This document shows positions 1-9,939 of a stretch of 64,000 nt of DNA, in pieces (position 1 is the stretch's first letter; each line of letters starts with the position of its first letter). A program made the translations under genes and the position numbers. Location: contig CP137680.1 in assembly GCA_037976565.1 (NCBI GenBank), positions 16,922,374 through 16,986,373 on the forward strand, read 5' to 3'. The DNA is from Mesocentrotus franciscanus (lineage: Eukaryota; Echinodermata; Echinoidea; Camarodonta; Strongylocentrotidae). The notes under the pieces were generated by a model. That model saw nothing but the letters and a program-made list of their open reading frames with translations, was not told the DNA's origin and did no database searches.

Positions 1-441
1 GGCTTGTTTATAAGAAGAGAAGCAAGATAGATTGATGTAAACTTAATGACATCAGGGAATGTTTCCCTGTATTGTTTGATTGATGTTTGAATGACACAGA
101 TATTGAATAATGTGAAGTTTAGTGAAAAGAATGGCAGAATATATTCAATTTGTACACCAGCCTATTGCAATTTTTTTTAATAGCATTATTTGAACACATT
201 TGTGCACAGGTCTATGGAAAACCAGCAAGTGGCATATACAATAAGATCATTTACCGCAGCTCAAGGAGCTACCTTAAATGTACCGTAGATATCACTTACT
301 GCTATTTGTGCCCACATGCATATTAATGTCAAGAAGTTGAAGCTACAAGTAATATAATCTAATTAACAGGGTTTTTTTCAATTATCATAACAATAGAGAA
401 AACATACTTTTATAATAACTTCCATTATTTCATTATTTGAT
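1..441. other. AT-rich intergenic DNA, nothing recognised
   Basis: No coding-like frame, splice-bounded exon or repeat family is visible. Confidence 0.6.
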
Positions 442-531
442 CCAAGAGACCGAGTAGACCAGCCCTTGTGAATCTGTGTTTTCTCCAGATTTCATTGTCA
501 GGGCCTATCCAATGGGTCTACTCGGTCTTGG
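442..531. repeat. Inverted repeat with 17-19 bp arms
   Basis: The left arm at 442-460 (CCAAGAGACCGAGTAGACC) pairs with the right arm at 515-531 (GGTCTACTCGGTCTTGG), with a 2-base bulge and a loop of about 54 bases. It could be a decayed MITE or a hairpin-forming site. No target duplication is evident and no function can be assigned. Confidence 0.6.
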
Positions 532-585
532 AAGATTCTTTCCCTCCGTGGTCGCCTACCAGCCTCTTCCTGCAGGTGTAGCAGT

Positions 586-790
586 ATGGCTGCCATCTTC
601 GATCGTAACTTTATGCTTAATTTTTATTAATGTTTATGGATTAAAAAGATATGTTTGATATAAAGCGTAACTTTCTTTATAAGATGGATTTTCAATGAAG
701 CGTAAAGTTACGCTTAATTTGATGAGATACGCTTGATTTTTCAAAGTTACGCTTTATTTAAACTTATGCTTAATCGTAAATCTTTATAAT
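586..790. repeat. Cluster of AAGCGTAA / TTACGCTT motifs
   Basis: The core AAGCGTAA or its complement TTACGCTT, and near variants, recurs about seven times in both orientations between 605 and 780. One copy near 700-717 is a tight inverted pair, AAGCGTAA-AG-TTACGCTT. Just upstream, ATGGCTGCCAT (586-596) is a palindrome that contains a YY1-like GCCATCTT core. Density and orientation suggest a protein-binding cluster or the end of a mobile element; the sequence does not decide. Confidence 0.45.
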
Positions 791-1509
791 AACGCTGCCC
801 TTATCAGATATCCTACGTATTCGTTTTCTACTCTTGGGAAAAAATTGATTCATACTTGGTCAACAACAACAAAATTTTGTCAATTGGAAAAGAAAAAACA
901 CGTATCAATAGTTTCTTCAGAATACTAGCTAGGTCCACAAAGTGACATGGCAATATGGCCTTATCCAATAAAAACAATTTTAAAATGTCATAATTGCTGA
1001 TTATGTGAAGAGTTGCTGTCTGTCGTGCATAGACATATAAAGTAGTGGTGTCTACGAAGTAATCTTTGAAAAGATTGATATAAAAAAATAGAAAGGGGTG
1101 GGGGTATTAGGGACAGAACCAGGTTATATTTTCTGTAGGCAAATTCGAAGTCTTTTTTTGTTGTTGTTGAACACAAATGGGAACCTTCGACGTTAAATTT
1201 GAAATTAATTTTTCTCGGTTATATAGTACTTTTTCTCAGTTATATAATTATAGTACTGTAAAAAATGGAGGGAAGGGGAGCAGGGTGTGTTCTGCTAACT
1301 ATAAACTTAATTTGACTCCTCCCACTTTTTGAGAACCCAAACAAGTGTCATTTTATCAGCTCTTCCAAACCCTTGCAGTTGGAGGGAGCGGGGGCAATTT
1401 ACATGAAACAGGGAACAGAGGATTTGATGGTGGTATCACCCCCCACATGCTCCAACTGTTTATAATACATATGAAAATTATATTGGCAACTGTTTTCACT
1501 CTTCCTCCC
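791..1509. other. Intergenic DNA, no gene recognised
   Basis: Only short, unconvincing reading frames; no domain, splice-bounded exon or repeat family seen. Confidence 0.5.
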
Positions 1510-1660
1510 TTTCTCCATCTTTTTTTTTTCTCTCTCTCACTATAAATTTCTCATTTTCACATCAACATCTCTCACCATTAAATAGTTCTCTCTCATTTCC
1601 TTCCCCTTCTCTTTTGCTCTCTCTCTCTCTCTTTCTCTCTGAACTCTCACGTTCTCTTTC
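1510..1660. repeat. CT-rich low-complexity tract
   Basis: Long pyrimidine run with (CT)n and TTTCTCTC segments, including about 17 bp of pure CT around 1618-1633. A simple repeat; the reading frames across it are artefacts of composition. Confidence 0.8.
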
Positions 1661-1805
1661 CAGATTTTTTCCACATATAATTCAATTCATCCAACCATAT
1701 GCACACTAAAAATTAAAATATATGAAGGCAATATTGTATATAAGATAATAAACATGTTTAATTTATTCATTTATTACAACAAACTAATATACTGTACATG
1801 TAGTA

Positions 1806-2425
1806 AACCGAACGGGGCACTTATCAGAGATGAAAAGGGGTAATTATGAGAAGGGAAGGGGCACTTGTAAGGAAAAAGAGCATTTATTAGAAAAGAAAAG
1901 GGGTTCGTGTCAAATAAAAGGGGCAGTTATTAGAGGTGAAAAGGGGACACTCGTCACAGATGAAAAGAGCACTTTAATATCAGGAGGGAAGGGCACTTGT
2001 CAAAGTAAAACAAGTATCTCTCAGATTGGTGGCTTTGTATTGTGCACTATAATATGTTATTGATTTAAATATATCTTCTATTTCTTAACAATTTTTTTAA
2101 TTTAAAAAAAAAAAATTTATATATATATTTTTGTTGTGTACCAATCATTATTGAATATTTTGATAATAGTTCTGATTTAATAAAACATACAAATAAAAAT
2201 TAAAATTGGCACCTCTCAGATTTGAATAGGGCAATTATCAGAGGTGAAGGGGTAATTATCAATAGTGAAAAGGGCAATTCTCGTAGTTGAAAAGGGGACC
2301 TTACTAGAGATTAAAAAGGGCACTTACGAGAATGGAAAATGGACACTTATTGTAAAGGAAAATGGGAACATGTCAAAGTTAAAGGGGCACTTTTCCTATG
2401 TAAAAGGGGTTTTTTACGGTACTTG
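1806..2425. repeat. Degenerate minisatellite built on AAAAGGGGCACTTATCAGAG
   Basis: Imperfect direct repeats of roughly 17-25 bp with the theme AAAAGGGGCA(C/A)TTATCAGAGGTG occupy 1806-2000 and 2215-2425, split by an AT-rich insert at 2050-2210. Relatives in the opposite orientation lie at about 5170-5330. The open frame across 1830-2063 simply translates the repeat and is not a gene. Likely internal repeats of a dispersed element, but its ends are not resolved. Confidence 0.7.
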
Positions 2426-2798
2426 AAATTGTGCTCCACCCCGGGAGGCCTCTGGTCTGCAACCTCCATAGGCTAACAACAGAAGAGGATAATAATACCA
2501 AGGTTTTGATCCCCAGTCGCAGCTCCAGAGGCTAAGTAGAACTTTATAGTCCATACATGTATGTCTGTTGAATGAAAAGAGAAAAGAATCAAAGTAAGCA
2601 CATTGGTACCTACATGTACATTATCTCTGTTGTTAAACATTAAAAAGGTCTTGCATGTACATTGTGATTAAAGTGGACATGCATGCACATTGATATGAAA
2701 TCATTGATAGGTAAATGTGAAAGAACTAATGACATCCTCAAAGCACCTACCGGTAATTAGCTGTATGGACATACAAACGACTTATTCATACAGCCTAC
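2426..2798. other. Intergenic DNA, no gene recognised
   Basis: Contains one TACCGGTA palindrome (2748-2755) and ACATGTA strings; nothing else stands out. Confidence 0.5.
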
Positions 2799-2906
2799 CT
2801 GTCAAAACCTTAGCAGGTCAGTAGTTCTCTTCCTATCTGAATTTGTCTCAATTCTCAGGGAAATTAATTGCCTTCATCATTTATTTTACTGAAGAAGAGC
2901 ATCATC
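2799..2906 (-). other. Exon-like segment, probably non-coding
   Basis: On the minus strand a strong pyrimidine tract and TTTCAG acceptor precede position 2906, and a good donor CAG|GTAGGC follows position 2799, bounding a 108-nt exon candidate. All three frames contain stops within the segment, so it would be untranslated, terminal, or part of a non-coding RNA. It lies about 1.4 kb downstream of the minus-strand first-exon candidate at 4303-4345. Joining to that exon would stop translation one codon past the junction. Support is splice-site quality only. Confidence 0.2.
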
Positions 2907-4296
2907 CTGAAACAAAAAGAAAAAGGTTCATACATCATGATCATGGAAAAGTTATAGATCTACTCCATTGATAATTGATCTTACATTCCTTATAGTTTAT
3001 AGTATCAATCATAATTCACATTTAAAATTAAAAAAAACGGAGGCTCCTTTTATGTAGGCACCCTTCCCCATTCAGTTGCTAGTAATCACTGATTCACTGA
3101 ATTATTTACTCTTTAAAATCAAGAACAAACATTCACATTATTGCAGTACTATTTCATGAATCTGCTTGCCCCAAGTTGAACTCGCCATGTCATGACCCAA
3201 GAAAGCCTTAGTATAATTAGTCAAGTTAGACCCATTCCTAAATTAAAATCAAGTCTAGATAGTAGACGGGTACATCTAACTTAGTATAGTCTTAGATAAC
3301 AAAATGAAAGTTGGCCTAACCTAGTACACCCTGTATAATTATAAGTGTCGACACAACCTGGAATGTAGATTTTAAAACTAAAATGCCCTAACCGTTCGAG
3401 CCCAACTTTTCAACTCCCTAGCACGTACTGACAAGCCGAGTTGAGCCTGGGACTTTCATAGATGAAGAGTAAAGACCTGTTTCTATGCTGTGTGTGTGTT
3501 TAACTTTAAGACCACGCTACACCAGGAAGATTTGTCACATCTTCCTGACCCAAGTTAGATTGTCTCTTTTACGTCATCTTCCTAATTGAGCTTTATGAGA
3601 GAGGAAAAAGTGAACAGAAAATTTACTGCACTGTACTCTGTAGTGCAGTGTACTATCAGGAAGTATGTAGGTCTCTAAGTAAGCTACAGGGCTTAAATTA
3701 ATCCAAGGCCACCAAGGCCATGGCCTTGGATGCCCCTGTGACTGGCCTCAATGCCCCTCTCATTGGCCTTGGAGATTTTTTGTGCCCTTTCCAATTCTTC
3801 CTATTTGTGCTGTAATATAAGAATGTGCCCTACACTACAGAAAAGTGGCCTTGCCCTAAAAATATTGAAATTTAAGGCCTGAAGCTAACTCTAAGTCTAA
3901 TCTGGTCCAAATTTTTGAGTGTTAGCTATTCTTCTGACCCAAATATGAAATAGTTAATCAACAGTTGGACCTAAAACTGTAAAAGTAACAAAAAGCTTGG
4001 ATCATTGATGCAGTGAAGTGATCTAGGCCTACTCGTATCTAATTTTCAGAGATAGTCCCGCCCGAAAGTTTGGGCCTGGGTGACGATCACTCCAGCAAAA
4101 CTAGAGAGTCCATGCTAATGCGTATGGACCTCTAGCACTGTATACATCTAAGAGTCAGGGGGAATCACTATTGCACTTTTATACCGGTAAAATACTCGAC
4201 TAATACTACATATCATAGATTATGTTATATCTGTCTTACATTTGATAACATTAAGTTATCTAATTTTAATTTTAGAATAAAAAAGAAATTTCGTAA
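2907..4296. other. Intergenic or intronic DNA, no gene recognised
   Basis: Two small inverted repeats are visible: AGGAAGAT/ATCTTCCT (3524-3531 with 3539-3546) and ACTGCACT/AGTGCAGT (3625-3632 with 3642-3649). A TACCGGTA palindrome is at 4182-4189. No coding signal. Confidence 0.5.
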
Positions 4297-4302
4297 ACTC
4301 AC

Positions 4303-4345
4303 TTTTCAAGCCCCTTTTCTCTTCCTTTGACAGAGACGGCTGCAT
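4303..4345 (-). CDS. Candidate first coding exon of an unrecognised leftward gene
   Basis: Reading leftward, an ATG at 4345-4343 in a good context (AACC before it, A at -3) opens a frame of 14 codons, MQPSLSKEEKRGLK. One base later comes a strong splice donor A|GTGAGT (exon end 4303, phase 1). Immediately upstream on this strand are three consensus CRE sites and a C/EBP-type palindrome, so promoter, start codon and donor are in the right order. I do not recognise the peptide; it is hydrophilic and lysine/glutamate rich with no signal sequence. No convincing second coding exon was found in 1-4300, so the rest of the gene may lie outside the window, or this may be an upstream short frame. Confidence 0.4.
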
Positions 4346-4400
4346 GGTTCCCTTCTCGTGATAGCGATGACACGAAAACTGCGTACGGCGGACACCATAG

Positions 4401-4449
4401 TGACGTCATCGTGACGTCATAGTGACGTCATTCTTAAGCACTTGCGCAA
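4401..4449. promoter_or_regulatory. Triple CRE array plus C/EBP-type palindrome
   Basis: Three perfect TGACGTCA palindromes sit at 4401-4408, 4412-4419 and 4423-4430, each 11 bp after the last, i.e. about one helical turn apart. A perfect TTGCGCAA palindrome follows at 4442-4449. TGACGTCA is the known CREB/ATF full site and TTGCGCAA the ideal C/EBP site. They lie 56-104 bp upstream of the minus-strand ATG at 4345. The arrangement predicts a bZIP-responsive leftward promoter; whether it is used is inference. Confidence 0.6.
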
Positions 4450-4689
4450 TATCTGACGGGTAGCTAGTCGTATCTCGCAGACATTTTCAGTTATTGCTTA
4501 TCGCCGATTTAGTTTCAGATGTTAATATTGGCACGTCATTTAAATAATATGGCCTGTCATAATAGGATGGAGATTGATATTACCCTATTAAATATCGACA
4601 CTATAGTATAATTGCAGGGCTGTGGAGAGTGGACAAACAAAAAACCTGCAAAAAGAAGAAAAAATAAATAAAAGAAGAACAAGTTAGAC

Positions 4690-5335
4690 CCAAAGTATGC
4701 ATCTAGCGTTAATAATCGGCTTAAGAGGCTGCGCTCCCGAAGGAGCAGGGTACAGGGCTGTGGGTGTTCCAGGGGAGGGGCCGGGCTGCCTCCTGTTAAA
4801 AAAAAACACCAGAGGTAAAAACACCCTTTTTGTTTAAAAAAATCAGACAGGGCCCCTCCCTGGATTTTTTTTTTTTTGGGGGTTCAAGAGGGGCCTGGGT
4901 GTTGAGTTAAATAGTATTCACTATCCCCCGTTGAGCAAAAAAAAGTGCTCCTTACCCCCCTCGCTTATTAACCGGCTGGCTGATTTGCCGCTAAATATTT
5001 TCTCACGAATTGGGCAACAACAAAAAGTGCTCCTTAACTCACCACCCCTCTTTTTCATCGGCTGGCTGGCCGCTACATATTTGTTTTCTCACGAAATGGG
5101 CCCCTTTCTGGCCCCCACCTTTGCCGCCGGCTGGATCAGCACCTGGGACAGAAGATGGGGCACTGTGCTCCCCCCATCTTTTTCAAGTGTCCCAAAGTAC
5201 CTCTTTTATCATAGGAAAAGTGTCCCTTTTTACGTAGGAAAAGTGCCCCTTTTCCTTGTAAGAAGTAAAAAAAATTCCTTCTGATAAGTGTCCCCTTTTC
5301 CTTTCTCTATAACATGCGCCCCTAATTTAAAGTGA
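4690..5335. repeat. Decayed repeat region with internal duplication
   Basis: GC-richer sequence with A- and G-runs. A block of about 105 bp containing AAAAGTGCTCCTTA, GGCTGGCTG, CCGCTA and TTTTCTCACGAA is duplicated (about 4935-5015 and 5020-5095). From 5170 to 5330 it carries reverse-complement relatives of the 1806-2425 minisatellite (AAAAGTGCCCCTTTTCC, TCTGATAAGTGTCCCC). The 117-codon frame at 4931-5284 has no ATG start (it begins at TTG) and translates the duplication, so I do not call it a gene. Confidence 0.55.
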
Positions 5336-5456
5336 CTTATATATGGAGGCAAAGCAACTGTTTCTTTCATTTCCACCAATGCATGCTCGCCATGCTCGCT
5401 CGCATTTATAGTTGATATAAATATGTTACTTATTAAATGTCTTTTAGTCTTTCACT

Positions 5457-5488
5457 CGCGAAAGGACCGCCTTTCGCGGCCTTTCGCG
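5457..5488. repeat. CG-rich hairpin, CGCGAAAGG / CCTTTCGCG
   Basis: CGCGAAAGG (5457-5465), a 4-base spacer ACCG, then CCTTTCGCG (5470-5478) form a perfect 9-bp stem. A third copy of the right arm follows at 5480-5488. CpG-rich in an otherwise CpG-poor, AT-rich neighbourhood. Confidence 0.6.
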
Positions 5489-5614
5489 CGCGTTGTGTGA
5501 GCGATATAAGGTGTTGAAAGGACGTACTTGAGAGTTGACATGTTGAATGGTGGAAGTGGTAAAACAAAACAAAAGAAGTTGGTGAATGCTATCCTATACA
5601 GAATTATAATCATG

Positions 5615-5735
5615 ATATGTGCTTATATAGCGCCTAACACTTACTTTGTTGGAAGGCTCTAAGCGCTCTGCAATAATCCAGCATCATTACCCTGCATGGC
5701 TTTTTCAGAGCAGCTGTCACGCGCCCCCCCCCCCC
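5615..5735. repeat. Dispersed repeat of the TTATATAGCGC...AAGCGCT type
   Basis: TGCTTATATAGCGCC followed by CTCTAAGCGCTCTGCAATAAT is the pattern of a repeat common in marine invertebrate genomes (from memory, not searched). It ends near a C-homopolymer at 5725-5735. Related fragments are at 11538-11592 and 57966-58225. Confidence 0.5.
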
Positions 5736-6117
5736 AACAAAAAGGAGTAAAATAGACATAAATAGTGAACAAAATATATCAACAGTGCACGTACCGATAT
5801 CCGTTGCCATCCTCTTTAAGGAACTATTTTGAGTTTTTATATTTCATTTCGAGATTTCAAACAACTTATTGAACAAATCCCAAGCTTTACAGTGATCTGC
5901 AGTCCAAACGAATGACACATGCAATTTTTCAACCCAAGGCGTGCAAAATCCTAAAAGTTTTTAAATTTCAAAGGATTTCCTTACTCAAATAATAATAATA
6001 TAAATAAATGTCCAGTTTTTGAGGAAAAATTTCTCAACGACTAATTAAAAAAAAAAAAAACTTTTTTCACTTGAAAAACAAATGAGGGGTTGCTCAAACA
6101 CACACACATACAAAAAT
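5736..6117. other. AT-rich DNA, no gene recognised
   Basis: Contains an A-run near 6047-6060 and a short CA-repeat at about 6097-6110; nothing coding. Confidence 0.5.
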
Positions 6118-6150
6118 TTGAGGGGTTCAATTCAATTCAATTCAATTTAT
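6118..6150. repeat. (TTCAA)n short repeat, possible retroelement tail
   Basis: About five tandem copies of TTCAA/ATTCA followed by TTTATTTATG. Read on the minus strand this resembles the 3' simple-repeat tail of a non-LTR element. No reverse transcriptase frame was found beside it. Confidence 0.35.
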
Positions 6151-7575
6151 TTATGTTTCCAACGAAACAATACAAAAATCAATTTTAAAAATTTACAACA
6201 ATTTAAGAATACATATTGGAAACAGAGGGTCCACTAAAAGCAATGCTTGTACAAGTGTGGACACCTAAATGATACTTAAGAATAATGATTAATTAAATTA
6301 ACAAATTCTTAACTACAAAAGGAACTACGAAATAAAGAAAAATGGGGGGATGCCAACAGAGACGAGAACGGACAAGACAGTACTTTACATGACAAACATG
6401 GGAGGATACGGTTATACAATACAAAGAGAAGATAATGCCCCCAAAAGGAGAGAGATCGGGGGTACATAAAATAATATAAAATGATGAGGTGCATGTGGGG
6501 TTGAGAGGAAAATGAGGAAAGAGAGATGCGCGTTAGAAAGGAAATAAGCTTGAGAAGGCACAATATGATATATCAAATTACATTTTGAGTCAGCGAGTAG
6601 AGAATGATTCAAAGAAAAAAAGAAAAAAACAACAACATATAATGAGGTTGATATGATTGTAATAAAAACAATTTCAATTTTTTCTTAAAAGTATTAATCG
6701 ATGGAGCATTTTTTATTTCATTACTTAAAGAATTCCAAAACTTTGGACCTTCATATATAAACGTTTTTGAGCTAAGATGGTCCGCAAGAGAGGTAAATGA
6801 AAATCGTCCGAATGTCTTGTTTGGTAATTATGGACTGAGCTATTTTAAAAAACATTTCATGAAAAACAGATGGCAACATATTATTTTTATAAGTATACAT
6901 AAATTGACCCCCAAATCCTCCCCGCTGCGTACGCGTCTGCTGCAGAGTCATGTACATAATTATATTTAATACTAAACTCTGAAAACGCTCGTACGCAGAG
7001 ACTAAGCTAATAACAACCGATCGCGTCCCTAACACCAAGCGAGGAAGCGCTGTAATCGGGCGTAGAGGGCCGTACCTTCATTTTGTAAATACGTCATTAA
7101 ATTGGAAAATGGCGCATGTTAGCTGACTACGAGATCATTTCCCGGTAAAAAGTAGGCTCAGATATCTGGAAACCCTGAAATTTTCACCAACGAAACTTGT
7201 AAGTTCCATTACTTCATTATTTGGTAGTAGTGTTACCCCATGTAATTATGTATAAAGGCATTTGACAGTATCCTACAGCAGGATCTGAAAAATGTTGGGT
7301 TTATGTGCAGCGCACAGTGTTGCCTCTTTTATTACACAGCCGGGATAGCGTTGCAGCTATGTGTGGGTGACGATGGCAATCGAGCTGAAATATTACTCAC
7401 GACGATAAAAAACGAATCAAAAGTTCGAGTGTAGATTATTCCTAAATTCATCACATATAACAATTTTAAACCACTTCATGATGCACAGACAAACCGCAGA
7501 TTCATACTATCAGCAGATATGATTATAAATATTATTCAATTTACGAGATTTTAACGTAATTACAGCTGTACTCAC
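6151..7575. other. Intergenic DNA, no gene recognised
   Basis: The longest minus-strand frames (6309-6612 and 6772-7038) are low-complexity or have no recognisable domain and no exon boundaries. Confidence 0.45.
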
Positions 7576-7627
7576 CATCAAACTTTCAAAGAAAAACTCA
7601 AACTCTCACTCTGTGCGGGTGACGTCA
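7576..7627 (-). promoter_or_regulatory. CRE site with adjacent minus-strand splice donor
   Basis: A perfect TGACGTCA is at 7620-7627. Forty-four bases further along the minus strand a strong donor, GATG|GTGAGTAC, ends a possible first exon at 7576, with an ATG as its last codon. This repeats the promoter-then-donor order seen at 4303-4449, so it may be an alternative first exon of the same leftward gene. Evidence is motif order only. Confidence 0.3.
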
Positions 7628-7930
7628 TAACATTAACTATGCATGCAGCGAAAGTCTTGTCTTCAGGCAATCGTACGTAAAAAAAATTCCATCACAGATA
7701 TGAGAATAATTTTTTATTAAAATCATCGGAATGATTACAGTTATCAATCATTATACCCAAATCTGCATACAAAAAAGGAGAATAGTGATACAGAGACTTA
7801 TTAACCGCACGTAGGATTTCTGATAAGAGCACAAAATGGAAAGGTGCCTGGAATAAAGAATAATAATAACAGTCCAAATCATGAATATTCATATTATGGG
7901 TGGTACCACCATTGCCACATTTGCATGTAC
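7628..7930. other. AT-rich DNA, no gene recognised
   Basis: No coding-like frame; leads directly into the palindromic array. Confidence 0.5.
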
Positions 7931-8655
7931 AATCATTATTTATATATAATGGTTTTGCGCTTTTCATTATATATTATATAATGGAAGTGCGCTTTCATTA
8001 TATATATATAATGGAAATGCGCTTTTATTATATATGTATAAAGGTTCGTGAACAGTTATTATTTATAAATAATAAAGAGGGAATCGTTATTATTTATAAA
8101 TAATGGAAATGTGAATTGCAATCATTTATAAATAAGGGCAATTATTTATAAACAATGAAAATGGGAATTGTAATTATTTATAAATAATAGAATTTGGAAA
8201 TGTAATTATTTATAAATAATGAAAATGTGAATTGTAATTATTTATAAATAATAGCAATTATATATAAATAATGATAATGTATTTTGTCATTATATATAAA
8301 TAATGAAGATATGATTTGTAATTATTTATATATAATGGCAATTATATATAAATAATGAAACGTACTTTGTCATTATTTATAAATAATGGAAAGGTGAATT
8401 GTAATTATTTATAAATAATGGCAATTATATATAAATAATGAAACGTATTTTGTCATTATTTATAAATAATGGAAATGTGAATTGTAATTATTTATAAATA
8501 ATGAAGTATGAATTGTAATTATTTATAAATAATGAAGTATGAATTGTAATTATTTATAAATAATGAAACTGGGTTAAGAATTATTTACAAATAAAATTGT
8601 ACATTTACTTGCATTATATGTAAATAATGGTTATTATTTGTTAAATAATGATTAT
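7931..8655. repeat. AT-rich minisatellite of 16-bp palindromes
   Basis: Roughly two dozen copies of the self-complementary core ATTATTTATAAATAAT (about 11 exact, the rest 1-2 changes, e.g. ATTATATATAAATAAT) are separated by short spacers. Spacers come in classes: 4 bp (GGCA or AGCA), 15-16 bp ending in TTTGTC, and 16 bp ending in GAATTGTA. Around 8255-8480 they recur in order, giving a higher-order unit of three cores, about 83 bp long. The left flank (7931-8040) holds a degenerate version with GCGCTTT spacers. Not a CRISPR array: cores are AT palindromes in an animal genome and the spacers are themselves repeated. Confidence 0.85.
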
Positions 8656-8689
8656 ATAACATATAATTTGTCTATATAATAGTTTTACA

Positions 8690-8850
8690 AACGGCGCCTC
8701 ATACCAGACTGCCCGAAACTTGACGCTATTCGGGCAGCGAGGTGCCTGAATATCATCATAATTATCATCATATGGGGATGTTCATGGACCTCGCTGCCTG
8801 AAACTATCCCGTTTATAAATTTTGCGAGCGAGCGAAACGAGCGAGAAAAA
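8690..8850. repeat. Inverted-repeat element fragment, CTGCCCGAA / TTCGGGCAG
   Basis: CTGCCCGAA and TTCGGGCAG form a stem at about 8709-8738, and GCGAGGTGCCTGAA pairs loosely with GACCTCGCTGCCTGAA downstream. The block ends in GCGAGCGAGCGAAACGAGCGAG. It looks like the edge of a mobile element adjoining the palindromic array; no transposase frame is present. Confidence 0.4.
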
Positions 8851-9925
8851 AAACACTTTACTATCTCTGAAATGTAATTTCTTCTTCACAATACCAAGCA
8901 AGATCTTTATATATATTTGGTCATCAGGCAGCTTTTGAAGTTGAAGTTACTCTAAAATATATTTTCGATATAACTAAATTTCTCTCGGTGCAACCATGGA
9001 CCTAAAACGCGGTACTATAGATGGTCAAAAATTGAGGAGGCAGATTGACTAGGCCGGCCGGGAGGGGAAATACCCCTGCTTCTTTAGGGTGGGAACATTT
9101 TGTCATTTAAAGTGAAACGGACACACATACATACTGTCTTTGTCTCTTTTCCCGTATGTCTTCTATCTTTCACTCCATGATCTCAATTTTTTTTTTCTAT
9201 GCCGGTACGCTACACCAAGGATGCGGATCGGATCATCCCAAACCATTCCGATAATCGTTGAAGGCACCTGCGTAACTCTTACAGCAGATTTCATTTCAGA
9301 TTTATTTTGTTGGTCACACGTTACTGATTCACATATTAAATCTTTGAAGAGCTTTTCCGAGCAATCTATCCCCTTATACAATTTCGAAGAATTTCGATTC
9401 CCCCCCCCCCGATTAATAATCTGAAGTGAAATTGTACTTTATTGTATATTATTTTATTATATTTCAAATAAATCATGATTGGGTTAGGTAACTTTGTTCT
9501 TATCAATTCCCAGTATGGAAAATATCAGAGCCTACTCTGTTATGCCATATTAATTCATCACATATGCCGACAAAGTAGGCGTAACCATCAACATGCTACA
9601 AAATTGAGTCTCACATTTTCAATACAGCTGGATTTTGTTATTATATTATTTTTATTTTATTTTACCCACATTAACTATTGCTTTCGAGTTATGATTAGAT
9701 GAATTTCGTCATCCAATTTCGATGGAATTTGTCATTGGCTTCATTTCAACATTTTGGTCAAACAAATGTATCGTCAAGTTTATTTTCACTGTACTGTATT
9801 TACAGCTACAATAAAATTTGACTTCAACGCGACTTGAAACAATTCAGAAACTTGTATTTGGCACTAACAATCTAGTGCTTCAGTATGGCGTTATGAGGAG
9901 CAGCGAAAACTGTCATGACTTGAAG

Positions 9926-9939
9926 AGCGCCATCTAGTG
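9926..9939 (-). promoter_or_regulatory. CTCF-like motif
   Basis: The minus strand reads CACTAGATGGCGCT, which fits the core of the known vertebrate/insect CTCF consensus. A weaker relative, GTGAGATGGCGCTA, occurs on the minus strand at about 11263-11276. Both lie 1.8-3.1 kb upstream of the cadherin start. One short motif is weak evidence. Confidence 0.3.

Noticed and set aside
1830..2063. 77-codon frame of KGTC/KRG repeats
   Set aside because: Simple translation of a degenerate minisatellite, no supporting signals.
2450..2530. tRNA-like or SINE-like A/B box pattern
   Set aside because: The match to pol III boxes is too weak, and no tRNA fold can be drawn.
4931..5284. 117-codon frame
   Set aside because: No ATG start, low-complexity and internally duplicated DNA, no domain.
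7931..8655. CRISPR-like array of repeats and spacers
   Set aside because: Cores are AT palindromes, spacers are short and repeat among themselves, there are no cas genes, and the context is an animal genome.
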